Source: an uncultured Oscillibacter sp. (GTDB taxonomy: Bacteria; Bacillota; Clostridia; Oscillospirales; Oscillospiraceae). From it: 64,000 nucleotides of DNA. The number at the start of each line of letters is the position of its first letter. The stretch's first letter is position 1. The stretch covers positions 62,001-126,000 of the forward strand of contig CAJUCO010000003.1 in NCBI GenBank assembly GCA_910585245.1, read 5' to 3'. Below are positions 44,134 through 51,318 of the stretch, one piece after another. A program made the translations under genes and the position numbers. The notes below the pieces were generated by a model. That model was not told where the DNA came from, made no database searches, and worked only from the letters and a program-made list of their open reading frames with translations.

Positions 44134-44158
44134 AAGCTATCGTGTCAAGAGGAACTAT

Positions 44159-44365
44159 ATGAAAGTTAAGGAAAGATTACGCGAATTGCGTGCAGAAAAG
44201 GGTGAGACCCAGAAACAAGTGGCAGAAGCGGTTGGTTTAAACGAGCGGCATTATCAATTTTTCGAGTATGGGAAGCATCTGCCCAGTTTGGAAAATGCCT
44301 GGAAGCTAGCGGATCACTTTGAGGTAAGCATTGACTATATTGTAGGGAGGACCGAAGAGAGATAA
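44159..44365 (+). CDS. XRE family helix-turn-helix regulator
   Basis: 68-aa DNA-binding protein made of one HTH_3 domain: LRELRAEKGETQKQVAEAVG then YQFFEYGKHLPSLENAWKLA and the DYIVGRTEE end. Probably an autorepressor acting on the dyad at 44108-44133. The ribosome-binding site AAGAGGAA lies 6 nt upstream. A hairpin (CCTGAC/GTCAGG) 20-40 nt after the stop may end its transcript. Its AT-richer composition differs from the surrounding genes. Confidence 0.85.
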   Translation: MKVKERLRELRAEKGETQKQVAEAVGLNERHYQFFEYGKHLPSLENAWKLADHFEVSIDYIVGRTEER

Positions 44366-44465
44366 GTAGAAACCTGGGGAATGGCCTGACTAGGGGGTCA
44401 GGTCCCACAGGGTGGCCTATCGATAGAAGGGCGGTCCCAGAAAAGGCGGACACCTACCCTCTATC

Positions 44466-44690
44466 ACCAGATGAGCGGCAGCGAAAAGAGGAGCTGGTCC
44501 ATTCGATAACCTCCCAAACCCCCGCCCGCACCACGCCGCGGGCAGAGCCATTGCGTACTTGTCCTCCAGACTTCAGGCGCGCCCCCGTCGCGTCCCCCGT
44601 TACTTCTTTTTCTCTTTTGGACCGTGCACGGCCCGTTTTCTCTTTTTCTTCTGGAAGAAAAAGAGAAAATGGGGGGTGCAAAGAACCAGC
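44466..44690 (-). repeat. About 225-bp structured repeat, copy D (inverted relative to copy C)
   Basis: Reverse complement of the copy C family. Its hairpin is a 15-bp perfect stem (TTTTCTCTTTTTCTT, loop CCAG), longer than and different in sequence from copy C, so pairing is kept while bases change. Between XRE stop (44365) and the next gene (44801) I see only this element and further short hairpins (AGCCAT/ATGGCT and CCGTC/GACGG at 44690-44760). Confidence 0.75.
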
Positions 44691-44800
44691 CATCTTCATG
44701 GCTGAAATCCGCCCCCGCCCGCAAGGGCGAGTACAACTCCCGTCTTTGGACGGATAACCGAATCCCCCCACTCAGCATAAGCTGAAGCGAGGTGATTCAA

Positions 44801-45130
44801 ATGCTGCTACTGCAAGACGGCGTCCTTGCCTTCCTGTCCGCCGTGGGTCTGACCACCATCGTCTGGGCCACTGCCGGAGCGCTGCTCCACTGGGGGGGCC
44901 GGCCGGCCATCCCGGGCCTGCTGCTGGTGCTGCCCCTGAGGGGGGAAGCCCTGGCCATGGAGGCCGACGTCCGGGAGCTGCGCCGGGTTCAGGGGGGACT
45001 CCCCGGAGCGAAAATTATCCTGGCAAACTGCGGCCTGACTCCGGACGCCCAGGCCCTGGCCCAATATCTGACAGACCGGGAGAAAAACGCCGCCCTGGTT
45101 TCACCAGAGGAAATCATCGCGGAAATCTGA
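44801..45130 (+). CDS. Hypothetical small membrane-anchored protein
   Basis: 109-aa protein, not recognised. One hydrophobic segment lies at about residues 8-28 (FLSAVGLTTIVWATAGALL) and is followed by a soluble part with the strand LLLVLPLRGEA and a KIILANCGL segment resembling a Rossmann-like half. GAGGTG lies upstream of the ATG. It is 35 nt before recD2 and likely co-transcribed with it. Confidence 0.6.
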   Translation: MLLLQDGVLAFLSAVGLTTIVWATAGALLHWGGRPAIPGLLLVLPLRGEALAMEADVRELRRVQGGLPGAKIILANCGLTPDAQALAQYLTDREKNAALVSPEEIIAEI

Positions 45131-45165
45131 ACCCGTCTGGAACGCGAAAAGAGAGGATACCCCAA

Positions 45166-47373
45166 ATGGAAGAGCTGATCTGCCGGGAGGGCACGGTACA
45201 TAGCGTCATCTTTCAAAATGCCGAGAACGGCTATACGGTTCTCCGCCTCCTCACCGAGGAGGGGGAGGTGGTCACCGTTGTGGGCTGCGTCCCCTGCGCC
45301 GCCCCCGGCGAGCATCTGACCGTCACCGGCGTCTGGGAGCGGCATCCCCAACACGGGGAGCAGCTCCGGGCGTCGGAGTTGGAGCGGAGCTTACCGGAGG
45401 ACGAGGAGGAGATGGTCTGCTATCTCGCCTCCGGCGTTTTGAAGGGCGTGGGCCCTGCCACGGCCCGGAATATCGTGGACCGCTTCGGGCTGGAAACCTT
45501 TGACATTCTGGAAACCGCCCCGGAGCGGCTGACCACACTCAAGGGCATCACTGCCAAGCGGGCCCAGGAGATTGCCCAGGGGTTCCGGCAGCACATGGGC
45601 CTCCGGCGGCTGATGGCCTTTCTGGCCCGGTACGAGTTGCCGCCGGTGCTGGCCATGCGCCTGCGGCGTCAGTACGGGGACGCCGCCCTGGAAAAGCTCC
45701 GGGAGGACCCCTATCTCCTGGCCGGGGACGAGTGCGGCGTGTCCTTCTCCGTGGCGGACGAAATCGCCATGAGCATGGGTTTTGAGCCTGACAGCGGCCT
45801 TCGCCTCCAGGCGGCGGTGAGCTTTGAGCTCAGCCACAATGAAACCAACGGCCACGTTTTCCTCCCCCGGGAGAAGCTCATCGCCGCCACGGCCCAGCTT
45901 CTCCAGTGCGGCGAGGAGCAGCCGGAAACGGCTCTGGACGAGCTCATCAGCCGGGGGCCGGTGGTGCAAGAGCGGGTGGCAGGCGTGGAGGCCTGTTATC
46001 TCCGGCGCCTTTGGGAGGCGGAGACCTCCTCCCAAAAGCGGCTGGAGGCCCTTTTGGCGGCCAAGCCCCAGGGCCAGGTCTCCGCCGCCCGGACGGTGGA
46101 GGAGCTGGAGAAGGCCCTGGGCGTCTCCTACGCTCCCCAGCAGCGCAAGGCGGTGGAACTGGCGGCCCGGGAAAACGTGTTGATTCTCACCGGCGGCCCC
46201 GGCACCGGCAAGACCACAACGGTGCGGGCCATTGTGGCCCTGTTCCGGAAGATGGGGCTGGACACAGTGCTGGCAGCCCCCACGGGCCGGGCGGCCAAGC
46301 GCATGAGCGAGCTCACCGGCATGGAGGCCCAGACGGTCCACCGCCTCCTGGGGATGAGCTGGAACGAGGACGCCCGGCAGGTGGTCTTTGCCAAGACGGA
46401 GAAAGAGCCCCTGGAGGCAAACGCCGTCATTGTGGACGAGATGTCCATGGTGGATTTGCCCCTGTTCTCGGCTTTGCTCCGGGCGCTCCGGCCCGGTACC
46501 CGGCTGGTGCTGGTGGGGGACGCGGACCAGCTGCCCTCTGTGGGGGCGGGGAACGTGTTTTCGGATCTCATTCGCAGCGAACGGGTGGAGACCGTGTTCC
46601 TCCGGGAGGTTTTCCGTCAGGCGGAGCAATCCGCCATGATCCGGGCCGCTCACGCCGTGAACCTGGGAAAGGCGCCGGATCTCCAGAGCAACCAGGGGGA
46701 TTTCTTCTTCCTCTGCCGCAGGGACCCGGAGCGGGCGGTGAATACCCTGGTGGAGCTGTGCAAAACCCGTCTTCCGGAGAAGATGGGGGTCCCGGCGGAC
46801 CAGATTCAGGTGCTGACCCCCACCCGAAAGGGACCCGCCGGGACGGTGAATCTAAACCGCTGCCTCCAGGAGGCCCTGAATCCGAAAGCCCCGGAGAAGC
46901 GGGAGCTTTTGTGGGGCGAGCGGATCTTCCGGGAGGGAGACCGGGTGATGCAAACCCGGAACGACTACGACGCGGTGTGGGAGAGAGAGGACGGAACCGT
47001 GGGCACAGGGATGTTCAACGGGGACGTGGGAAAGATTGTGAAAATCGACGACTCCGGCGAGTGGCTGGAGCTGGACTTCGACGGCCGCCGGACGGTTTAC
47101 GGTGTGGAGCAGCTAAACGAGATGGACTTGGCCTTTGCGCAAACGGTTCATAAGGCCCAGGGCAGCGAATACCGCTGTGTGGTGCTGGCGGCGATGCCGT
47201 CCTCTCCGTCGCTGATGGTCCGGGGGGTGCTGTACACGGCGCTGACCCGGGCCCGGGAGCTGCTGGTGACGGTGGGGGATGACGCGGCCATTCGGGCCAT
47301 GGCGGCCAACGATAAGCGGCAGAGACGGTATTCCGGCCTCCGGTGGAGGCTGGCCAGGGGGGCCGCCCGGTAA
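45166..47373 (+). CDS. recD2: ATP-dependent RecD-like DNA helicase (RecD2)
   Basis: 735-aa SF1B 5'-3' helicase. The N-terminal region (about 1-330) has an OB-like start and helix-hairpin-helix repeats (KGVGPATARNIVDRFG). Walker A is GGPGTGKTTT near residue 342, motif II IVDEMSMVD, and motif III LVGDADQLPSVG. Motifs V/VI near the C-terminus are AQTVHKAQGSE and YTALTRAR. RecD2 works alone, without RecBC, in DNA repair. Start follows AAGAGAGG; a terminator follows the stop. Confidence 0.96.
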   Translation: MEELICREGTVHSVIFQNAENGYTVLRLLTEEGEVVTVVGCVPCAAPGEHLTVTGVWERHPQHGEQLRASELERSLPEDEEEMVCYLASGVLKGVGPATARNIVDRFGLETFDILETAPERLTTLKGITAKRAQEIAQGFRQHMGLRRLMAFLARYELPPVLAMRLRRQYGDAALEKLREDPYLLAGDECGVSFSVADEIAMSMGFEPDSGLRLQAAVSFELSHNETNGHVFLPREKLIAATAQLLQCGEEQPETALDELISRGPVVQERVAGVEACYLRRLWEAETSSQKRLEALLAAKPQGQVSAARTVEELEKALGVSYAPQQRKAVELAARENVLILTGGPGTGKTTTVRAIVALFRKMGLDTVLAAPTGRAAKRMSELTGMEAQTVHRLLGMSWNEDARQVVFAKTEKEPLEANAVIVDEMSMVDLPLFSALLRALRPGTRLVLVGDADQLPSVGAGNVFSDLIRSERVETVFLREVFRQAEQSAMIRAAHAVNLGKAPDLQSNQGDFFFLCRRDPERAVNTLVELCKTRLPEKMGVPADQIQVLTPTRKGPAGTVNLNRCLQEALNPKAPEKRELLWGERIFREGDRVMQTRNDYDAVWEREDGTVGTGMFNGDVGKIVKIDDSGEWLELDFDGRRTVYGVEQLNEMDLAFAQTVHKAQGSEYRCVVLAAMPSSPSLMVRGVLYTALTRARELLVTVGDDAAIRAMAANDKRQRRYSGLRWRLARGAAR

Positions 47374-47379
47374 ATGAGG

Positions 47380-47410
47380 AAGGACCGCTCAAAGGCGGTC
47401 CTTGCTTTTT
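47380..47410 (+). terminator. Terminator after recD2
   Basis: 9-bp stem (47380-47388 with 47395-47403), 6-nt loop, followed by GC and TTTTT. Confidence 0.85.
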
Positions 47411-47497
47411 ACCGGAAACTGTGGCATAGCGCCTGAGGGACCTCCGGCGACGGCGCCTCCTTATGCTTTCAGATAGATTTTTATCCAGACTTTGTGT

Positions 47498-47565
47498 GGA
47501 CCGGAACGGGTCCCATTGAAAAACGGTTCCTCCATAGAATAGAGCAAATGAACCCAAACGGGTTC
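47498..47565 (+). promoter_or_regulatory. Two related 16-bp palindromes upstream of an XRE gene
   Basis: GGACCGGAACGGGTCC (47498-47513) and GAACCCAAACGGGTTC (47550-47565) match at 12 of 16 positions and lie 52 bp apart, about five helical turns. The second is followed by TTTT, so it could also be an attenuator. They are candidate operators for the regulator starting at 47581. Confidence 0.45.
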
Positions 47566-47580
47566 TTTTGCGAGGTTGCT

Positions 47581-47817
47581 ATGAAGGAACAAAAAATTAA
47601 ACAGGATATCTGCGTTGGCGCGAACATTCGGGCGATGCGCCAGGCGAAGGGAATCGGGCAGACGGAGCTGGTGGGCCTTTTGCAATTGGAAGGGGTTCCC
47701 ATGACCAGGGAGGCCCTGGTCAAGATCGAGCGCGGGGCGCAGCATATCCAAGCGTCCCAGCTGCGAGCCATCAAAAACGCCCTGGGCGTCCGCTATGACG
47801 AACTGCTGGAGCCATGA
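47581..47817 (+). CDS. XRE family helix-turn-helix regulator
   Basis: 78-aa HTH protein: GANIRAMRQAKGIGQTELV, then TREALVKIERGAQHIQASQL and a final VRYDELLEP. ATG 47581 follows GAGG. It overlaps comF by 4 nt, so regulator and ComF protein are translationally coupled. The DNA it controls may be its own upstream palindromes. An in-frame ATG at 47494 would read through those palindromes and is rejected. Confidence 0.8.
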   Translation: MKEQKIKQDICVGANIRAMRQAKGIGQTELVGLLQLEGVPMTREALVKIERGAQHIQASQLRAIKNALGVRYDELLEP

Positions 47818-48491
47818 GAATTGCGAATGCCCTTCTGGACCTCCTCTTCCCGCCTAAATGCCCCTTCTGTGGCCGGGTCCAGGATGCGCCGGACGTCTGT
47901 CCGGCCTGTGAAGAGACCCTTCCCTGGACGGATGAGGACCAGGGCTTGCGGAGATTACGAGGGGGTCTTCTCTGCGCCGCGCCGCTTTGGTATGAGGACG
48001 CTGTCCGGGACGCCATCCGCCGCTTCAAGTTCCGCGGCGGCGTCACCGCCGCCGGTCCCCTGGGAGAGCAGATCGCCCAGGTTGCCGCGGAGCGCTTTTC
48101 CGGCGGGTTTGACACGGTGGCCTGGGTCCCCGTCAGCGCTAGGCGCCTGCGTCAAAGGGGCTACGACCAGTCCCTCCTCTTGGCGGAGGGGGCCTGCAAA
48201 CTCTGGGGCGTGGAACCGGAGCGGTTGCTTCGCAAAATCCGGCACAACCCCGCCCAGTCCGGCCTGGAGCGGGCGGAGGACCGTTGGAAAAATACGCAGG
48301 ATGTCTATGTGGCGGCGGGAGACCCGGCGGGGAGACGGATTCTCCTCGTCGACGACGTGTGCTCCACCGGGTCCACCCTGGTTTCCGCCGCCGGGGTCCT
48401 TTTGGAGGCGGGCGCGGCGGAAGTGGTTTGCGTTGTGGCGGCCTTTCCCAGGCCAGAGGCGGAAAATGGGGGAGAAAAAGGGAAAGAATAG
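47814..48491 (+). CDS. comF: ComF family phosphoribosyltransferase-like protein
   Basis: 225-aa ComFC-type protein. A zinc-finger-like region with two CxxC pairs (CPFCGRV and CPACEE) occupies residues 16-40. The C-terminal phosphoribosyltransferase fold has the PRPP-binding loop ILLVDDVCSTGSTL. ComF proteins work in DNA uptake and recombination, and the gene is near recD2. In Bacillus comF is next to flgM; here that link is lost. Overlap with the regulator gene is 4 nt. Confidence 0.9.
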   Translation: MRIANALLDLLFPPKCPFCGRVQDAPDVCPACEETLPWTDEDQGLRRLRGGLLCAAPLWYEDAVRDAIRRFKFRGGVTAAGPLGEQIAQVAAERFSGGFDTVAWVPVSARRLRQRGYDQSLLLAEGACKLWGVEPERLLRKIRHNPAQSGLERAEDRWKNTQDVYVAAGDPAGRRILLVDDVCSTGSTLVSAAGVLLEAGAAEVVCVVAAFPRPEAENGGEKGKE

Positions 48492-48493
48492 AC

Positions 48494-48522
48494 TTGCAAT
48501 CTGGAAGAACTGCCAGTATAAT
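48494..48522 (+). promoter_or_regulatory. mreB promoter
   Basis: TTGCAA (48494-48499) and TATAAT (48517-48522) with 17-nt spacing. A small hairpin (AGGCGG tttt CCGCCT, 48548-48563) followed by ATTATAAATTT lies in the leader. Confidence 0.75.
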
Positions 48523-48602
48523 GTAAGTTGTAACTTTATGGATTCCCAGGCGGTTTTCCGCCTATTATAAATTTGGACAAACGATAAATGGAGGAAATGC
48601 CC

Positions 48603-49622
48603 ATGGCAAAGGATATCGGTATCGACCTCGGTACCGCTTCGGTTCTGGTTTTTGTGCGAGGCAAAGGCATCGTTTTGAATGAGCCCTCCGTAGTGGCGCT
48701 GGATAAGAACACCGGAAAGCTCTTGAAAGTAGGGGAGGAGGCCCAGGCCATGCTGGGCCGGACCCCCGGCAATATTATCGCCATCCGGCCTCTGCGGGAG
48801 GGCGTCATCTCCGACTACGACATGACGGAGCGGATGCTCCGGGAGTTCATCCACAAGGTGGCGGGGGTCTCCGTCTTCAAACCCCGGGTCATTATCTGCG
48901 TCCCCTCCGGCATCACGGAGGTAGAGGAGCGGGCCGTCATCGACGCGGGTATTTCCGCAGGCGCCCGGAAGGTCTACCTCATTGAGGAGCCTGTGGCGGC
49001 GGCCATTGGCGCGGGCATCGACATTGCCAAGCCGGACGGACACATGGTGGTGGACATCGGCGGCGGAACGGCGGATATCGCCGTCATCTCCCTGGGGGGC
49101 GTAGTGGAGTCCGCGTCCATCAAAATCGCCGGTGACCAGCTCAACGAGGCTGTGGTAAAGTATATGCGCCGCAAGCACAACCTTCTGGTGGGCGAGCGGA
49201 CGGCGGAGGAGATGAAAAAGCAGATCGGCTGCGTCTTCCCCAAAGACGAGGAGGAGGTCATGGACGTAAAAGGCAGGTGCCTTTTGACGGGCCTTCCCAA
49301 GGTGGTGGCCGTCAGCTCCACAGAGATGATGGACGCCTTCGAAGAGCCGGTGGAGCGCATTATGGAGGCCATTCACTCCGTGCTGGAGCGGACCCCGCCG
49401 GAACTGGTGGCGGACATCTCTACCAACGGCATTGTGATGACCGGCGGCGGAAGTCTGGTGTCCGGCTTTGACAAGCTGGTGACGGCCCGGACGGGGATTC
49501 ACACCATGATCGCCGAGGATGCGATTTCCTGTGTGGCCCTGGGGACCGGCAAGAGTCTGGAGACGTTGAACAATATGCAGGACGGCACCATGAACCTCAG
49601 CCGCCGCAAACAGATGAGCTAA
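48603..49622 (+). CDS. Rod shape-determining protein MreB/Mbl
   Basis: 339-aa bacterial actin. Phosphate-1 motif GIDLGTASVLVFV, phosphate-2 motif DIGGGTADIAV and adenosine motif GIVMTGGGSLV are all present. It polymerises under the membrane and guides wall synthesis. The ATG at 48603 follows TGGAGG. No mreC or mreD follow, so this is a solitary copy and could be Mbl or MreBH rather than the mreBCD member. A terminator follows. Confidence 0.94.
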   Translation: MAKDIGIDLGTASVLVFVRGKGIVLNEPSVVALDKNTGKLLKVGEEAQAMLGRTPGNIIAIRPLREGVISDYDMTERMLREFIHKVAGVSVFKPRVIICVPSGITEVEERAVIDAGISAGARKVYLIEEPVAAAIGAGIDIAKPDGHMVVDIGGGTADIAVISLGGVVESASIKIAGDQLNEAVVKYMRRKHNLLVGERTAEEMKKQIGCVFPKDEEEVMDVKGRCLLTGLPKVVAVSSTEMMDAFEEPVERIMEAIHSVLERTPPELVADISTNGIVMTGGGSLVSGFDKLVTARTGIHTMIAEDAISCVALGTGKSLETLNNMQDGTMNLSRRKQMS

Positions 49623-49628
49623 GCTAAG

Positions 49629-49654
49629 AACCGCCGGACTACTGTCCGGCGGTT
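49629..49654 (+). terminator. Terminator after mreB
   Basis: 10-bp stem (49629-49638 with 49645-49654), loop CTACTG, followed by CCGTTT. Confidence 0.75.
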
Positions 49655-49768
49655 CCGTTTGCTAAAACGGTGCCGCTTGGGAGTGGGCGGAAAGAGCTTC
49701 CGGCGAAACTGGAGAGACGGTGGGAGAAAGCCGGAAACCGGGAAGAGACGGACAAGACGGGAGCGGCG

Positions 49769-49797
49769 TTGACTGTGGCCTCCGGCCGCCCTATAAT
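49769..49797 (+). promoter_or_regulatory. Promoter of the DUF4298 gene
   Basis: TTGACT (49769-49774) and TATAAT (49792-49797) with 17-nt spacing, 37 nt before the start codon. Confidence 0.75.
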
Positions 49798-49833
49798 GGG
49801 CTTGCCAAAATTGGGGGAAACAGGAGGTACGCA

Positions 49834-50124
49834 ATGGATCAGATTCAACGGATTACCCATATGGAGAACATTTTGAACGAGGCCAAAGAGGCGCTGTCCG
49901 CTTTGGAGGCGGCCCTGGACCGTTATACCGCCTTGCAGGGACCCTTGGCGGAGCTGGAGGACTACTACAGCGGCGGCTTGTGGATGGCGGACTATGAGGA
50001 TGATTGCGCCGGAAAGATTCCCAAGGATTTGAGACGGGGCGTTCTCAGCGAGGACGCGGTCTATAATCTGCTGATAGACCAAGACTGCCTGTTGGAGCGG
50101 ATAAAAGAGCTTGGGAAGGGTTAG
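49834..50124 (+). CDS. DUF4298 domain protein
   Basis: 96-aa acidic, helical protein of the DUF4298 family: a first coiled-coil helix (ITHMENILNEAKEALSALE), then the conserved DYYSGGLWMADYEDDCAGKI and RGVLSEDAVYNLL blocks. Function unknown. ATG 49834 follows AGGAGGT. Its last codons and stop (LGKG-stop) are encoded by the left hairpin of repeat element A. Confidence 0.85.
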   Translation: MDQIQRITHMENILNEAKEALSALEAALDRYTALQGPLAELEDYYSGGLWMADYEDDCAGKIPKDLRRGVLSEDAVYNLLIDQDCLLERIKELGKG

Positions 50125-50135
50125 CCCTTCCCAAG
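50109..50135. terminator. Left flanking hairpin of element A (direct repeat)
   Basis: Stem CTTGGGAAGGG/CCCTTCCCAAG with loop TTAG. It encodes the end and stop of the DUF4298 gene. It matches 50296-50322 at 26 of 27 positions in the same orientation. Confidence 0.8.
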
Positions 50136-50295
50136 CCCGACTTGCCGAAAAAGGCGGAGGAGCCATTCGACGGGAAGGAAGAGAGCTACGAGAGGAACCC
50201 AGGAGGGGTTCCTCTCGTTTTCAATCAGAAGTTTTTGGAACTTTTCAAGTTCTGAAAACTTGCCCAGGTGGGCGAACACCGTTTCGCCCGCCTGG
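50136..50295 (+). repeat. Structured terminator-embedded element, copy A
   Basis: About 160 bp. The core 50168-50227 is 56/60 identical to 53276-53335. Hairpin 1 (CGAGAGGAACCC/GGGTTCCTCTCG) is a perfect 12-bp stem. Hairpin 2 (about 50229-50261, loop TTTTCAA) and hairpin 3 (about 50262-50297, GCCCAGG/CCTGGGC outer stem) differ in sequence from copy B but keep pairing, partly through G-U pairs. No gene is seen in it. Its orientation is arbitrary because no coding sequence fixes it. Confidence 0.8.
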
Positions 50296-50328
50296 GCTTG
50301 GGAAAGGTTAGCCCTTCCCAAGTTTTTT
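50296..50328. terminator. Right flanking hairpin of element A (direct repeat) with T-tract
   Basis: Copy of the left hairpin with one A/G change, followed by TTTTTT on the plus strand. On the minus strand it encodes the end and stop of the gene at 50308-51312 (LGKG-stop). Confidence 0.8.
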
Positions 50329-51312
50329 CAGGGTTTCCAGGGTTTCGCCAAAATCCCTGGCGGTGGCGGTTGGATGGGCCCGCAGAAGGCGGAGAGAGCG
50401 GTGGTAAGGGGCGGAGGAGCGGTTTTGCAGGGCGGCTTCCCGCTGCCTGACCCGGCGGATGATCTCCTCCAGGTCCGCGCGTCGCTCTGCCAGAGTTTCA
50501 GGCGTGGCCAGGTCTTCCAAGTGATCCCGGCAGGTCTCCAGGGCCCCGGAGATGGTGGAGAGGGCCTCCAGCTTGGCGGCGGTGAGCCGGCGGAGGGAGG
50601 CCTCCACCCGCTCCGCCCGGGCTTGACGGCGTTCCGCCAGGTCCTGTCCCACCCGCTGGTGAAGCAGAAGCGTTTCCAGTTCCGTCTTCTCCCGGAAGCG
50701 GCGAAGGTCGTCCCGGGCAAAGGCGGCGTAGACCTCCGCCCGTTTGGCCAGACGGCGCAGGTCCTCGTTCTCCTCGGCGGCTCTGGCCAGCAGGTCCCGC
50801 AGGTCCAAAGCGGCCTGGACGGAGCGCACCGCGTCTACGGTAAAGGCCACTGTGAGAAGAAACGCCAGAGGGTCCACCCACAGAGCGGGCACCCGGGCCA
50901 GCAGGCGGGCGATGGGCGGGTGGACAAAGCGCACCAGCAGGATGGAGAAGAAGCCCCAGGCGATGGAGCTGGTCAGGCAGATGTGGCCGTTTAAGTTGCA
51001 CTTTTGGTTGCTGTAGTCCCAGTAACGGACTTTGAAAATCCGCTCCATCACGTCTCCGGTGACGTATTCCAAGGCGGTGGCCGCCAGCATACCAAAGAGC
51101 CAGACTAGCCGGAGATCCTCCGCCACGGGGATGGTGGCCAGCAAGATGATGATGGCCCCGGAGCCGTAGATGGGCAGCAGGGGCCCGTGGAGGAAGCCCC
51201 GGTTTACCCAGTGGCGCTGGCAGAGGGAGACATAACAGCACTCCCAGACCCAGCCGCAGAAACAGTAGAAGAAAAACAGCAAAACCCATTGGCCTGTGGT
51301 GTAGATGTGCAT
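50308..51312 (-). CDS. Putative ABC-transporter type IV membrane protein (PF06541-like) with coiled-coil tail
   Basis: 334-aa protein. Four to five membrane segments fill residues 5-150, with the family pattern of an N-terminal GQWVLLFFFYCFCGWVWE helix, GFLHGPLLPIYGSGAI and GDVMERIFKVRYWDYS. The C-terminal half (about 175-330) is a highly charged coiled coil. The family name refers to a putative transport protein; true function is unproven. Its final codons come from the right hairpin of element A. It follows hemW by only 6 nt. Confidence 0.8.
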   Translation of the reverse strand: MHIYTTGQWVLLFFFYCFCGWVWECCYVSLCQRHWVNRGFLHGPLLPIYGSGAIIILLATIPVAEDLRLVWLFGMLAATALEYVTGDVMERIFKVRYWDYSNQKCNLNGHICLTSSIAWGFFSILLVRFVHPPIARLLARVPALWVDPLAFLLTVAFTVDAVRSVQAALDLRDLLARAAEENEDLRRLAKRAEVYAAFARDDLRRFREKTELETLLLHQRVGQDLAERRQARAERVEASLRRLTAAKLEALSTISGALETCRDHLEDLATPETLAERRADLEEIIRRVRQREAALQNRSSAPYHRSLRLLRAHPTATARDFGETLETLKKLGKG

Positions 51313-51318
51313 GGGGAT

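Noticed and set aside
48548..48570. Hairpin in the mreB leader as an attenuator
   Set aside because: Only a 6-bp stem and an interrupted T-tract; mentioned with the promoter but not claimed.
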